Shown here in pieces: positions 1-8,913 of a stretch of 20,663 nucleotides of DNA; the first letter of the stretch is position 1; the number at the start of each line of letters is the position of its first letter. The notes below the pieces were generated by a model. That model made no database searches. It saw only the letters and a program-made list of their open reading frames with translations, and was not told the origin of the DNA. The DNA is from an uncultured Collinsella sp. (lineage in GTDB: Bacteria; Actinomycetota; Coriobacteriia; Coriobacteriales; Coriobacteriaceae), in contig UREZ01000027.1 of NCBI GenBank assembly GCA_900547025.1, positions 1 to 20,663 of the forward strand. The letters run 5' to 3'. The position numbers and the translations under genes are program-made.

Positions 1-932
1 CGGGCGACTACTTTGTCGCCGAGGCCGACGAGTCCGACAGCTCCTTCCTGTTCCTGAACCCCAACGTAGTCATTGTGACCAACGTCGAGGCCGATCACCT
101 CGATCACTACTCGGGTATCGAGGAGATCGAGGCAACTTTCGCCAAATTCATGAGCCTGGTGGGCGAGGACGGCACCGTCATCGTCTGCGGTGAGGACCCG
201 CATCTGGTCGAGCTCGCCAAGTCGACGGGCCGTCACGTGCTTTCCTACGGCTTTGCCGAGAGCAACGACATCGTCTGCATGCACCCGGATGTCAAGGGTA
301 TCCAGAGTGACTTTATCGTTCGCTTTGAGGATGGCACTGAACATGCCGTTGAGATCAAGAGCAATCCTGGTCGCCACAACATGCTCAACGCCACGGCGGT
401 GCTCACCGTCGCCCATGTCCTGGGCCTTGACATCGACGCCGCCGCCAAGGCGCTCTCGAGCTTTGAGGGCGTTCGCCGCCGCTTTACCCACGTGGGCGAT
501 ATCGATGGCATCACCGTGGTCGATGATTACGGCCATCACCCCACCGAGATCAAGGCGACGCTTGCTGCCGCTTCGTCGCTGGGCTACAAGCACGTCGACG
601 TCGTGTTCCAGCCGCACCGCTATTCGCGCCTGCAGGCCCTGTGCGACGACTTTGCCGATGCATTTGCCAATGCCGATAAACTGCTGCTGATTGATGTGTT
701 CTCGGCTGGCGAGATGCCCATCCCGGGTGTCACCTCTAAGATGCTCGCCGATACCGTGCGCGCCAAGCATCCTGGCAAGGAGGTCGTGTACTGCTCCAGC
801 CGTCTTGAGCTCAATCAGGAGCTCGAGCAGATGGTGGGCGAGGGCGACCTGCTGCTCACTATGGGTGCCGGTGACGTTACGACCGTCGGCCCCGAGTTTA
901 TCGAGTATCTGACTGCCAAGAAAGACGCTTAA
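1..932 (+). CDS. murC: UDP-N-acetylmuramate--L-alanine ligase, 5' truncated
   Basis: Cytoplasmic ATP-dependent Mur ligase that adds L-alanine to UDP-MurNAc, the first step of the peptide stem of peptidoglycan. The first complete codon is at 3, and about 309 residues of a protein usually near 460 are visible. The P-loop N-terminal part lies outside the window. Seen in order: the central-domain motif EADESDSSFL followed by TNVEADHLDHY; AVEIKSNPGRHNMLNATAV; and VVDDYGHHPTEI, the MurC-specific start of the C-terminal domain, then QPHRYSRL. A GTG at 75 is internal and not a start, because the conserved EADESD motif lies upstream of it in the same frame. The stop is 5 nt before murB, so the two are surely co-transcribed. 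Family assignment is very secure. Confidence 0.97.
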   Translation, partial: GDYFVAEADESDSSFLFLNPNVVIVTNVEADHLDHYSGIEEIEATFAKFMSLVGEDGTVIVCGEDPHLVELAKSTGRHVLSYGFAESNDIVCMHPDVKGIQSDFIVRFEDGTEHAVEIKSNPGRHNMLNATAVLTVAHVLGLDIDAAAKALSSFEGVRRRFTHVGDIDGITVVDDYGHHPTEIKATLAAASSLGYKHVDVVFQPHRYSRLQALCDDFADAFANADKLLLIDVFSAGEMPIPGVTSKMLADTVRAKHPGKEVVYCSSRLELNQELEQMVGEGDLLLTMGAGDVTTVGPEFIEYLTAKKDA

Positions 933-937
933 GTCTA

Positions 938-1849
938 ATGGGTCTGTTTAACGCCGTCATGGCGCTCTCGGGCATGATCGACACGGATGTGATCGAGGAC
1001 GAGCGCCTTGCGCGTCATACGAGCTATCGTATCGGCGGCAAGGCTGACCTCTTTGTGACGTGCCATAGCTATCATGCCCTCCGCCGCGCCGTGGCGGTGC
1101 TCGATCGCGAGCAGGTGCCGTGGGTCATCATCGGCAAGGGCTCCAATCTGCTGGTTGCCGATGGCGGTTATCGCGGCGCCGTCATTTCGCTCGGACGTGA
1201 GTTTCAGCGCACGGTTGTTGCCGATGACGGTTGTACGCTGACGGTCGGTGCGGGCGTGATGTTTGCGCGCCTGGTCAACGATGCCCTGTCGCGTAGCCTC
1301 TCGGGCCTTGAGTTTGCCGTTGGCATCCCTGGCTCGGTTGGCGGTGCGATATCTATGAATGCCGGCACACGGACCGAGTGGATTGGCTCGCTGGTTGAGG
1401 ATGTCGTAACGTTTGACCCGGCATCCGGTATCAAGCATTATGCGGGGTCCGAGATCACTTGGGGCTACCGCGAATGTAGCCTTCCCCGCAATGAGATCAT
1501 CCTCGAGTGCGTGCTCAAGCTTAAACCGGCGCCCAAGGCCGACATTCGCGAGCGCATGGAACGGTACCTGACGAGGCGCAAGCGTACGCAGCCCATGGGT
1601 CGCGCATCCTGCGGGTCGGTCTTTCGTAACCCGCCCGATGCGAGTGTGGGCAAGCTTATCGAGGATTGTGGATTAAAGGGTTTTTCGATTGGCGGCGCGG
1701 AAGTTTCGCCCGTTCACGCTAATTTTATCGTTAATAACGGAACTGCCTCGGCCGATGACGTTGCCGCGGTTATCAGACATGTGCACGGAAAGGTGAGGGA
1801 GGCGTATGGCATCGAGCTCAGACCGGAAGTTAAATTCCTCGGCTTCTAG
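938..1849 (+). CDS. murB: UDP-N-acetylenolpyruvoylglucosamine reductase
   Basis: FAD- and NADPH-dependent reductase that turns UDP-GlcNAc-enolpyruvate into UDP-MurNAc, the substrate of MurC encoded just upstream. The 303 residues match a normal short MurB. Visible signatures are ARHTSYRIGGKADLF at the N-terminus of the FAD domain, VIIGKGSNLLVADGGYRG, GIPGSVGGAISMNAGT, SCGSVFRNP with the serine that serves as general acid in the family, KLIEDCGLKG, VSPVHANFIVNNG and the C-terminal RPEVKFLG. The ATG follows the murC stop by 5 nt with only a weak purine stretch before it, so translational coupling to murC is likely. Its 3' end overlaps ftsQ by 44 nt in another frame. Confidence 0.97.
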   Translation: MGLFNAVMALSGMIDTDVIEDERLARHTSYRIGGKADLFVTCHSYHALRRAVAVLDREQVPWVIIGKGSNLLVADGGYRGAVISLGREFQRTVVADDGCTLTVGAGVMFARLVNDALSRSLSGLEFAVGIPGSVGGAISMNAGTRTEWIGSLVEDVVTFDPASGIKHYAGSEITWGYRECSLPRNEIILECVLKLKPAPKADIRERMERYLTRRKRTQPMGRASCGSVFRNPPDASVGKLIEDCGLKGFSIGGAEVSPVHANFIVNNGTASADDVAAVIRHVHGKVREAYGIELRPEVKFLGF

Positions 1850-3062
1850 AGCATCGAAACCCACCTTCCGCCGCGCCGGAGGGCGTTCCGGCGCGCCTGC
1901 CAAACCTCAACGCAATACCGTCGCGCACTCTAGGTCTGTCGGGCATGCTCGACAGACCAGTCGTCCGGTTGTCGGCTCGCAGCTCGGTAATCGTCCGGAC
2001 GCAAAAAAGTCCTCGCGTCCCTCGGTGACGTCAAAGCCTGTTATGGGCGCCAAGCCTGCCCGTCCCATGGCAACTCCTAAGCCCTCGACGGGAACTAAGG
2101 CGGCGCGTCCGGGTCGCACGCTGGGCGCATCGAAACCGCGCTCGCTGACATCGGTGCCGGCTACCGCCAAGAAGCCTTCGGGTAAAAAAGGCGTCAACCC
2201 GTTGTCTTCACTTAGGGCGATGGCAAATAAAACATCAGACGCCGCTTCTGTCGTTACAGGCAAAGGCAAAATCGTGGGCGGCGTTTTGGCCGTCTTGGCC
2301 GTGCTCGTCGTCGTTGCTATCGTGGTGATTAACTCTGGATTGTTTACCGCCACTGATATTGAGATTCAAGGCAGCGAGCATGTGACGAAGCACGATGCTA
2401 TCCAGCTGATCGATTTGCCCGAGGGAACGTCGCTTTTTAACGTCGATCCCGACCAGATTACCGAGGACCTCAAGCAGAATCCGTGGGTCTCGGGCGTGGA
2501 TGTCCAGCGTCAGTTCCCGCATACGCTCATCATTACGCCGATGGAGCGCAAGGTCATCGCAATTGCCTATATCAGTTCCGATGACCTTGCCTGGGCCATC
2601 GGGGATGATGACACCTGGGTCGCCCCGCTGTCGACGTCGGTCGAAGTGGATGACCAGGGCAACGTCATCACGACGGGGCAGGGCTCAAATACCCTGACCG
2701 GCATTGATGCCGCACTGGCGCTCGCTAAGCACTATGGCGCGGTGTTGTTGACTGATGTCTCGGCGGATGTCGCTCCGGTTTCCGGCCAGGCGGTGAGCTC
2801 CAAGGCCGTTAAGGCTGGCTTGGATTATGTGCGTGGTTTTTCGAGCGAGTTCTTGGGACAAGTCAAGGATATTTCCACGCCTTCGGTCGAAGCCATCTCG
2901 GCAAACCTCAATAACGGCATTGAGGTGTCGCTGGGCGATTCGAACGATATCGTCAAGAAGGAGCGCGTAGTTACCAAGCTGCTTTCGCAGGTAGAGGGCG
3001 TAACGTATATCAATGTGCGCTCTCCGGGTAACTATACATTTAGGAACGCTCCGACCTCGTAG
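1806..3062 (+). CDS. ftsQ: Cell division protein FtsQ/DivIB with long basic N-terminal tail
   Basis: Bitopic divisome protein that links FtsL/FtsB-type partners to septal wall synthesis. It has 418 residues. Residues 1-155 are a basic, Ser/Pro/Ala-rich, probably disordered cytoplasmic tail with loosely repeated K-P and A-R-P motifs. Residues about 156-177 form one membrane helix (KIVGGVLAVLAVLVVVAIVV). A POTRA domain follows at about 180-250, with the typical FTATDIEIQGSEHVT, LPEGTSLFNVD, NPWVSGVDVQRQFPHTL and ERKVIAIAYI stretches, then the FtsQ beta domain to the C-terminus. The start at 1806 lies inside murB but has good Shine-Dalgarno matches (AAGGTGAGG at 1790-1798 and GAGGGAGG at 1795-1802), and no later ATG occurs before residue 80. 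The fold assignment is secure. The tail is unusually long compared with the roughly 25-residue tail of E. coli FtsQ. Confidence 0.93.
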   Translation: MASSSDRKLNSSASRASKPTFRRAGGRSGAPAKPQRNTVAHSRSVGHARQTSRPVVGSQLGNRPDAKKSSRPSVTSKPVMGAKPARPMATPKPSTGTKAARPGRTLGASKPRSLTSVPATAKKPSGKKGVNPLSSLRAMANKTSDAASVVTGKGKIVGGVLAVLAVLVVVAIVVINSGLFTATDIEIQGSEHVTKHDAIQLIDLPEGTSLFNVDPDQITEDLKQNPWVSGVDVQRQFPHTLIITPMERKVIAIAYISSDDLAWAIGDDDTWVAPLSTSVEVDDQGNVITTGQGSNTLTGIDAALALAKHYGAVLLTDVSADVAPVSGQAVSSKAVKAGLDYVRGFSSEFLGQVKDISTPSVEAISANLNNGIEVSLGDSNDIVKKERVVTKLLSQVEGVTYINVRSPGNYTFRNAPTS

Positions 3063-3126
3063 CGCTGGTTGATGCTTTGTTGAGGGGCCATACCACGCCG
3101 TTTATCTGGTTTGTTTGGTTTTCACG

Positions 3127-3226
3127 GTCAATTATTTGACTGATACGTTCATAATGTGCAAACATAATACGGTTTACCTTTGCATTTACTTTCAACCTGA
3201 AGGTTAATGTGCGCAGGGGTCGACCC
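3127..3226 (+). promoter_or_regulatory. ftsZ upstream region with three dyads
   Basis: The 199-nt gap between ftsQ and ftsZ is clearly AT-richer than its surroundings and holds no gene. It contains three short dyads: GTCAA-TTAT-TTGAC (3127-3140), AACCT-GA-AGGTT (3194-3205) and the perfect palindrome GGGTCGACCC (3217-3226). It also has two CATAAT hexamers (3150-3155 and 3163-3168) that could serve as -10 elements. I see no well-spaced -35 match, so the promoter position is open. An ftsZ promoter here is expected from its role, and the dyads are candidate operators or leader hairpins. Confidence 0.4.
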
Positions 3227-3261
3227 ATGCTATGGCTATAACCTTTGTTCGGAGGACCGAC

Positions 3262-4416
3262 ATGCACGAGACAGAGATCAACAACTACCTTGCCGTCATT
3301 AAGGTGGTCGGCGTCGGCGGCGGCGGTACCAACGCGGTCAATCGAATGATCGAAGAGGGCATCCGCGGCGTCGAGTTTGTTGCCATCAACACCGATGCTC
3401 AGGCACTCGCGATCTCTGATGCCGATATCAAGGTGCACATCGGCACCGACCTTACCCGCGGCCTGGGCGCCGGCGCCAACCCCGAGGTTGGCCGCAAGGC
3501 TGCCGATGAGTCCCGCGACGACATTGCCGAGGCGCTCGCTGGCGCCGACATGGTGTTCATCACCTGCGGCGAGGGCGGTGGCACCGGTACCGGCGCTGCT
3601 CCCATCGTTGCCGATATCGCGATGAACGAGGTCGGTGCGCTGACCGTCGCCGTCGTGACCAAGCCCTTCACCTTCGAGGGCCGCAAGCGCAAGAAGAGCG
3701 CCGAGGAGGGCATTAAGACCCTCTCCGATTGCGTCGACACCATGATCGTCATCCCTAACGATAAGCTGCTCGACATCGCCGAGAAGAAGACCACCATGCT
3801 CGAGGCCTTCGCGATTGCCGATGGCGTCCTTTCCCAGGGCACCCAGGGCATCACCGACCTCATCACCGTCCCCGGTATCATCAACCTGGACTTCGCCGAT
3901 GTTAAGACCATCATGAAGCAGGCCGGTACCGCCATGATGGGTATCGGTACCTCTTCTGGGGACACCCGTGCCGTCGACGCTGCCCAGCAGGCCATCTCCA
4001 GCCCGCTGCTCGAGAGCTCCATCGATGGCGCCACGCGCGTGCTGCTCTCCATCGCCGGTTCCAAGGACCTGGGCATCCAGGAGATCAGCGACGCCGCCGA
4101 CGTTGTCGCCAACGCCGTCGACCCCGAGGCCAACATCATCTTCGGTACCGTTGTCGACGAGTCCCTGGGCGATCAGGTGCGTATCACCGTCATCGCTACG
4201 GGCTTCTCCGACTCCAACGTCAACCGTCAGGACGAGCTCTTTGCTGCTCAGCAGTCTCAGAGCAAGGCCGCTGCCTCCGCTGAGCCGCAGCGCACCGCTC
4301 CTGCCACGAGCCCGGCTCAGGCCGCTCCGACCCGCAACGTCGGTGGCACCGAGCTTCCTAACTTCGGCAACGATCAGTTCGAGCTTCCCGACTTCCTGAA
4401 GCGCGGTAGCTTCTAA
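3262..4416 (+). CDS. ftsZ: Cell division GTPase FtsZ
   Basis: Tubulin-like GTPase that polymerises into the cytokinetic ring. The start is set at 3262 because GGAGG (3251-3255) lies 6 nt upstream and the protein then begins MHETEINNYLAVIKVVGVGG, as in other FtsZ proteins. An in-frame ATG at 3232 lacks this ribosome site. There are 384 residues: GGGGTNAVNRM near residues 19-29 (nucleotide binding), the tubulin signature GGGTGTG at 105-111, and a T7-loop-like NLDFADVKTIMK. A Gln/Ala/Pro-rich linker leads to the C-terminal ELPDFLKRGSF, the conserved peptide that recruits membrane anchors such as SepF (encoded at 10781). No ftsA is present beside it. The gene stands alone between an AT-rich leader and a strong terminator. 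Confidence 0.98.
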   Translation: MHETEINNYLAVIKVVGVGGGGTNAVNRMIEEGIRGVEFVAINTDAQALAISDADIKVHIGTDLTRGLGAGANPEVGRKAADESRDDIAEALAGADMVFITCGEGGGTGTGAAPIVADIAMNEVGALTVAVVTKPFTFEGRKRKKSAEEGIKTLSDCVDTMIVIPNDKLLDIAEKKTTMLEAFAIADGVLSQGTQGITDLITVPGIINLDFADVKTIMKQAGTAMMGIGTSSGDTRAVDAAQQAISSPLLESSIDGATRVLLSIAGSKDLGIQEISDAADVVANAVDPEANIIFGTVVDESLGDQVRITVIATGFSDSNVNRQDELFAAQQSQSKAAASAEPQRTAPATSPAQAAPTRNVGGTELPNFGNDQFELPDFLKRGSF

Positions 4417-4442
4417 GTCGTTCTTTGCATTGTTGTGCACGG

Positions 4443-4471
4443 GGGCGTGTCCGTATGGACGCGCCCTTTTT
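4443..4471 (+). terminator. Intrinsic terminator after ftsZ
   Basis: A 10-bp stem with one G-U pair (GGGCGTGTCC / GGACGCGCCC), a GTAT loop, and then TTTTT directly after the stem. It starts 26 nt past the ftsZ stop and separates ftsZ from the pgeF-pst operon. Confidence 0.9.
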
Positions 4472-4503
4472 ATTTCGACTTTGTAAACTAGAACCTCCAA
4501 TCT

Positions 4504-4525
4504 CTTTACGTTCCCTTTACGATTG
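4504..4525 (+). promoter_or_regulatory. Pho-box-like direct repeat upstream of pgeF-pst
   Basis: Two identical heptamers, CTTTACG at 4504-4510 and 4515-4521, repeat with an 11-bp period. That is the layout of PhoB/PhoP binding sites (the E. coli box is CTGTCAT units every 11 bp, and Bacillus PhoP boxes are TTAACA-like units at about the same spacing). A possible -10 (TATCCT, 4542-4547) lies 16 nt downstream. The promoter would drive pgeF and the co-directional phosphate operon. The repeat is seen directly. The assignment to a phosphate response regulator is inferred, and no such regulator gene is in the window. Confidence 0.5.
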
Positions 4526-4561
4526 CCTCCAGCGCAGCAGGTATCCTTTTAGAGAAGTATG

Positions 4562-4598
4562 ACAGCCGTATAAACGCGGGCTGTAGCGGCGATGCCGC
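4562..4598 (+). other. Tandem hairpins in the pgeF 5' leader
   Basis: Two adjacent inverted repeats lie 28-65 nt before the pgeF start: ACAGCC (4562-4567) with GGCTGT (4579-4584), and GCGGC-GAT-GCCGC (4586-4598). The ribosome site AGGAGG (4614-4619) lies outside both. They have no U-tract and so are not a terminator. They could stabilise the mRNA or be a weak regulatory leader. Confidence 0.4.
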
Positions 4599-4626
4599 GG
4601 TACTTGTGTTATTAGGAGGCTTTAGT

Positions 4627-5427
4627 ATGGCAGCACGTGCGGACAAAGTTTCGCGTGTCGACCATGATGGAGTTACGTTGGTGGAGGGCGCGACATCCGA
4701 TGTTCGCTTTGCCTTCACCGAGCGCGCCGGTGGCGTTTCCGAAGATGCGTACTCCTCACTCAACTTGGGCTCGCATGTTGGCGATGACCCCTTTGCTGTT
4801 CAAGAAAATCGTCGTCGTGCGCTCGAGGCTATGGGTGCCGCCGAGTGCGAGCACAACCTGCTCGTTCCCAATCAGGTCCATGGTGATCATATCGTTGCGG
4901 TGACCTCGAACGGCGCCGATGACCTTGAGGACGTTCGCGAGCAGATTGCCGAGGGCTGTGATGCCATCGTCTGCACGGCGCATAACGTGCCCGTGCTGCT
5001 CTGCTTTGCCGACTGCGTTCCCGTGGTGCTGGTGGCCCCCGGCGGATTTGCCGTGGTGCACTCCGGTTGGAAGGGCACGATTGCACGTATTTCCGCCAAG
5101 GCGTGCCAGGCGCTTTGCGATGCTGCCGGTTGCGATGCGAGCGACGTTTCCGCCTATATCGGCCCCCATATCTTGGGTGACGAATATGAGGTATCCCAGG
5201 AACTCATGGATCGCTTTGCCGCCGAGTTCTCTTGCATCGATGCGAATACCTCTCGCATGCTTGATCTTTCCGCTGCCATTCGCGAGGCGCTGGTAGATGT
5301 CGGTGTCGACGCGGATAATATCGTGGATACCCAGCTTTCGACCGTGCGTCAGAACGACCGCTTTTATTCCTACCGTAACGAGGACGGCACCTGTGGGCGC
5401 CATGCTGCGATCGGCATGATGCTATGA
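4627..5427 (+). CDS. pgeF: Peptidoglycan editing factor PgeF (laccase-domain, YfiH/DUF152)
   Basis: Zn/Cu-binding purine-nucleoside/polyphenol-oxidase fold protein. In E. coli the family removes wrongly incorporated L-Ser from UDP-MurNAc after MurC action. The start at 4627 follows AGGAGG (4614-4619) by 7 nt; an in-frame GTG at 4606 lies before that site and is rejected. There are 266 residues. Metal and catalytic residues are seen as His in NQVHGDHI, Cys in FADCVPVVL and His in VVHSGWKGT. Further family motifs are YIGPHI and, near the C-terminus, STVRQNDRFYSYRNEDG. Its usual actinobacterial place is between ftsZ and yggS. Here its stop overlaps the pstS start (ATGA), so it is the first gene of the phosphate operon. 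Confidence 0.93.
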   Translation: MAARADKVSRVDHDGVTLVEGATSDVRFAFTERAGGVSEDAYSSLNLGSHVGDDPFAVQENRRRALEAMGAAECEHNLLVPNQVHGDHIVAVTSNGADDLEDVREQIAEGCDAIVCTAHNVPVLLCFADCVPVVLVAPGGFAVVHSGWKGTIARISAKACQALCDAAGCDASDVSAYIGPHILGDEYEVSQELMDRFAAEFSCIDANTSRMLDLSAAIREALVDVGVDADNIVDTQLSTVRQNDRFYSYRNEDGTCGRHAAIGMML

Positions 5428-6260
5428 GAAAGATCGTATCGGTCCTGAGCGCCGCTGTGTTTACGCTTACGCTGTGCGCCTGTTCTTCGGGATCTTCTAC
5501 CTCTTCCATTACCGTGGCCGGGTCCACGACCTGCCTTCCTATCGCCGAGATTGCGGCCGAGGGCTTTAAGGAGGAGACCGGCATCGACGTGCTCGTTTCC
5601 GGTTTGGGTTCTTCCGCTGGGATCGAGGCCGTCAGCGCCGGCACGGCCGATATCGCCAGCTCCTCCCGTGGACTCAATGCCGACGAACAGGATCTGGGCC
5701 TGACTCCCATCGTCATTGCCCACGACGGTATTGCGGTCATCGTGAACGACGACAACCCCGTCGATAACCTCTCGACCGAGCAGCTCCGCGATATCTACGC
5801 CGGCAAGATTACCAATTGGAAAGAGGTCGGTGGCGAGGACCTGAGGATTCAGGTCATCAACCGAGACGAGGCGTCCGGTACGCGCGAGGCCTTCCGTACC
5901 ATCGTGATGGATGGCACGCCGTTCGATCGCCGCTCGGCTGTTCTTTCGGGTACGGGCCAGGTGCGCGACGTGGTATCTCGTTCGCGTGGGGCCATCGGCT
6001 ACATTTCGCTGGGCTTCGTCGATAGCCTCAACGCCAAGACCTCGGTCAAGGCCGTCTCGGTCAATCATGTTGAGGCGTCCGAGAAGACGGTCGCGAGTGG
6101 CGGCTATCCCATCTCGCGCGACCTTTACTTCTTTGTGAAGGGTGCGCCTTCGCAGCAGGCGCAGGATTACATTGACTATGTGACGTCCGAAAAGATGGAC
6201 AAGCAGATTCGCGAGGCGGGCTTTATTCCCGTCACCAACGACGAGAAGGGGAGTGAGTAG
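5424..6260 (+). CDS. pstS: Phosphate ABC transporter substrate-binding lipoprotein PstS
   Basis: Extracellular phosphate-binding protein of the Pst transporter. There are 278 residues, beginning with a lipoprotein signal peptide (MRKIVSVLSAAVFTLTLCAC). The lipobox LCAC gives Cys20 as the lipid-modified residue, followed by a Ser/Gly-rich linker. Phosphate-contacting motifs of the short Gram-positive PstS type are visible: VAGSTTCLPIAE, GLGSSAGIEAV, ADIASSSRGL and NRDEASGTREAF. IYAGKITNWKEVGGED is also typical. The start codon overlaps the pgeF stop by 4 nt, so it is translationally coupled to pgeF. pstC follows directly. Confidence 0.96.
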   Translation: MRKIVSVLSAAVFTLTLCACSSGSSTSSITVAGSTTCLPIAEIAAEGFKEETGIDVLVSGLGSSAGIEAVSAGTADIASSSRGLNADEQDLGLTPIVIAHDGIAVIVNDDNPVDNLSTEQLRDIYAGKITNWKEVGGEDLRIQVINRDEASGTREAFRTIVMDGTPFDRRSAVLSGTGQVRDVVSRSRGAIGYISLGFVDSLNAKTSVKAVSVNHVEASEKTVASGGYPISRDLYFFVKGAPSQQAQDYIDYVTSEKMDKQIREAGFIPVTNDEKGSE

Positions 6261-6261
6261 C

Positions 6262-7188
6262 ATGGAAGCACAGGAAAACTCCCAGACTGAGCAGAATGTT
6301 CAGACGCCCAAGAAGCGCGAGCTGGCGCTCGTATCGCGCAGCACCTATATCAAGGAGAAGGCGCTGCAGTGGATCTTCTTTGCCTGCGCGTTCTTGGCGG
6401 TCGTTACCGTCATCCTGATTTTTGTCTTTACCACGTACTCGGCGCTGCCCGTCTTTACTGACATCGGTCTGGCGGACTTCTTTAGCTTTACGTGGGCGCC
6501 TTCCGAGGGCCACTACGGAATCTTGTCGCTGCTTGCCGGCTCGGGTCTGGTGACCGTCGGTGCGCTCGCCATGGGCGTGCCGCTGGGCGTGGGTACAGCC
6601 GTTTACCTGGTCGAGATTGCCAGCAAGCGCGTGCGCAAGCTCATCAGCCCTGCCGTCGACCTGCTGGCGGGCATACCCTCCATCATCTACGGCTTTTTCG
6701 GCATGATCATCATCCGCCCGTTTATCGCACAACTGACCGGCGGCCTTGGTTTTGGTGCGCTGACGGCGTGGTTTGTGCTCGCCATCATGATCGTCCCTAC
6801 CATCACCACGCTCACCATCGATGCTCTCAATTCCATTCCCATGGGCATTCGCGAGGCATCGTATGCCATGGGCGCCACAAAGTGGCAGACCATCTATAAG
6901 GTCGTGCTACCTGCCGCGAAGCTGGGTATCGTTGATGCCATCGTGCTGGGTATGGGCCGTGCCATCGGCGAGACCATGGCCGTGCTCATGGTCGTAGGTA
7001 ACGCCCCGGTTATTCCCGACAGCATTGCGAGCCCCATCTCGACGCTCACGAGCCAGATTGCGCTCGACATGAGCTATTCCTCGGGTCTGCACCGCTCGGC
7101 GCTGTTCGGCATGGGTGTGGTCCTGTTTATCATCTCCGCCACGCTGGTGGGTATCGTTCGTCTGATTTCCAAGAAGAAGAGGGGGTAG
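6262..7188 (+). CDS. pstC: Phosphate ABC transporter permease PstC
   Basis: One of the two membrane subunits of the Pst importer. The start at 6262 is chosen because AAGGGGAG (6246-6253) precedes the ATG by 8 nt and the pstS stop is 1 nt before it; a GTG at 6253 is inside that ribosome site. There are 308 residues, with a polar cytoplasmic N-terminus (about 35 residues) and then about six membrane helices. The coupling-helix (EAA-type) motif reads EASYAMGATKWQTIYKVVLP and contacts PstB. GRAIGETMAVLMV after it is typical of PstC. The C-terminus is basic (ISKKKRG). pstA follows after 3 nt. Confidence 0.95.
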   Translation: MEAQENSQTEQNVQTPKKRELALVSRSTYIKEKALQWIFFACAFLAVVTVILIFVFTTYSALPVFTDIGLADFFSFTWAPSEGHYGILSLLAGSGLVTVGALAMGVPLGVGTAVYLVEIASKRVRKLISPAVDLLAGIPSIIYGFFGMIIIRPFIAQLTGGLGFGALTAWFVLAIMIVPTITTLTIDALNSIPMGIREASYAMGATKWQTIYKVVLPAAKLGIVDAIVLGMGRAIGETMAVLMVVGNAPVIPDSIASPISTLTSQIALDMSYSSGLHRSALFGMGVVLFIISATLVGIVRLISKKKRG

Positions 7189-7191
7189 GCT

Positions 7192-8097
7192 ATGCCCGAT
7201 TCCGTTGACACGACGGTCGATACGACCTCGTCGCGCGAGCGCATCAAGCGTGCCCTTTCCCACGGCAAGAAGGGCCGCATCAACAAGGACCTGTCCAACA
7301 AGATCATGCTTGGCGTGTTTCGTGCCGCTGCCTACATCACCACGCTGGTGCTGGTCGCTATCATCGCCTACGTGGTCATCAACGGCCTGCCACACATCTC
7401 GCTCGACTTTATCTTCGGTTGGCCCCAGGGCGTCAACGCCGAGGGCGGAATTTGGCCCACGATCGTCTCGACCGTCTACGTGACGGCGCTCGCCATGCTT
7501 ATCTGCACGCCGATCGCTGTGCTGGCAGCCGTCTATCTGGCCGAGTACGCCAAGCAGGGCAAGGTCGTCGAGCTCATTCGCTACGCTGCTGACGCTTTGG
7601 CCTCGGTGCCCTCCATCGTTATGGGCCTGTTTGGCTACGCCTTGTTTGTCGAGGCTATGGGCCTGGGCCTTTCGATGGTCTCGGCCGCTCTGGCGCTCGC
7701 GCTCTTGATGCTTCCCATCGTCATGCGCACCACCGAAGAAGCCATTCGCGCCGTTCCGCGCTATATCCGTTGGGGCGCGTACGGCCTGGGCGCTACCAAG
7801 TGGCAGGTCGTCTCCAAGATCGTGCTTCCTTCGGCCTTTGGCCGCATTGCCACGGGCATCGTCCTTGCCATCGGCCGTGCCATCGGCGAGACCGCCGTGG
7901 TGCTCTACACCATGGGCCAGGCCATCAATCTACCTATTTCGCCGCTCGATTCCGGTCGTCCCATGACCGTTCACCTGTACCTGCTTGCCAACGACGGCAT
8001 CAACATGAACGCAGCCTACGGCACCGCGCTCTTGCTGATGGTGATCATTTTGGCCTTCAACCTGTTTGCGCGCTTCCTGTCGCGCAAGCGTCGCTAG
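7192..8097 (+). CDS. pstA: Phosphate ABC transporter permease PstA
   Basis: Second membrane subunit of the Pst importer, 301 residues with about six membrane helices after a 40-residue charged N-terminus. Seen motifs are AAVYLAEYAKQGK, SVPSIVMGLFGYALFV, the coupling-helix motif AYGLGATKWQVVSKIVLP and GRAIGETAVVLYTMGQAI. A G-rich ribosome site (GAGGGGG) overlaps the pstC stop, and the ATG follows that stop by 3 nt. It ends with a basic tail (RFLSRKRR). pstB begins 12 nt later. Confidence 0.95.
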   Translation: MPDSVDTTVDTTSSRERIKRALSHGKKGRINKDLSNKIMLGVFRAAAYITTLVLVAIIAYVVINGLPHISLDFIFGWPQGVNAEGGIWPTIVSTVYVTALAMLICTPIAVLAAVYLAEYAKQGKVVELIRYAADALASVPSIVMGLFGYALFVEAMGLGLSMVSAALALALLMLPIVMRTTEEAIRAVPRYIRWGAYGLGATKWQVVSKIVLPSAFGRIATGIVLAIGRAIGETAVVLYTMGQAINLPISPLDSGRPMTVHLYLLANDGINMNAAYGTALLLMVIILAFNLFARFLSRKRR

Positions 8098-8109
8098 TTA
8101 AGGAGTCCC

Positions 8110-8911
<802 letters not shown>

Positions 8912-8913
<2 letters not shown>

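Noticed and set aside
3232..3261. Upstream ATG for ftsZ at 3232
   Set aside because: The ribosome site GGAGG at 3251-3255 lies between this ATG and the ATG at 3262, and the added residues are not FtsZ-like.
3040..4500. Open frame of 486 codons on the minus strand across ftsZ
   Set aside because: It is the complement of a GC-rich, codon-biased ftsZ; its product is a Gly/Asp/Val-rich low-complexity string with no family features, and ftsZ is certain.
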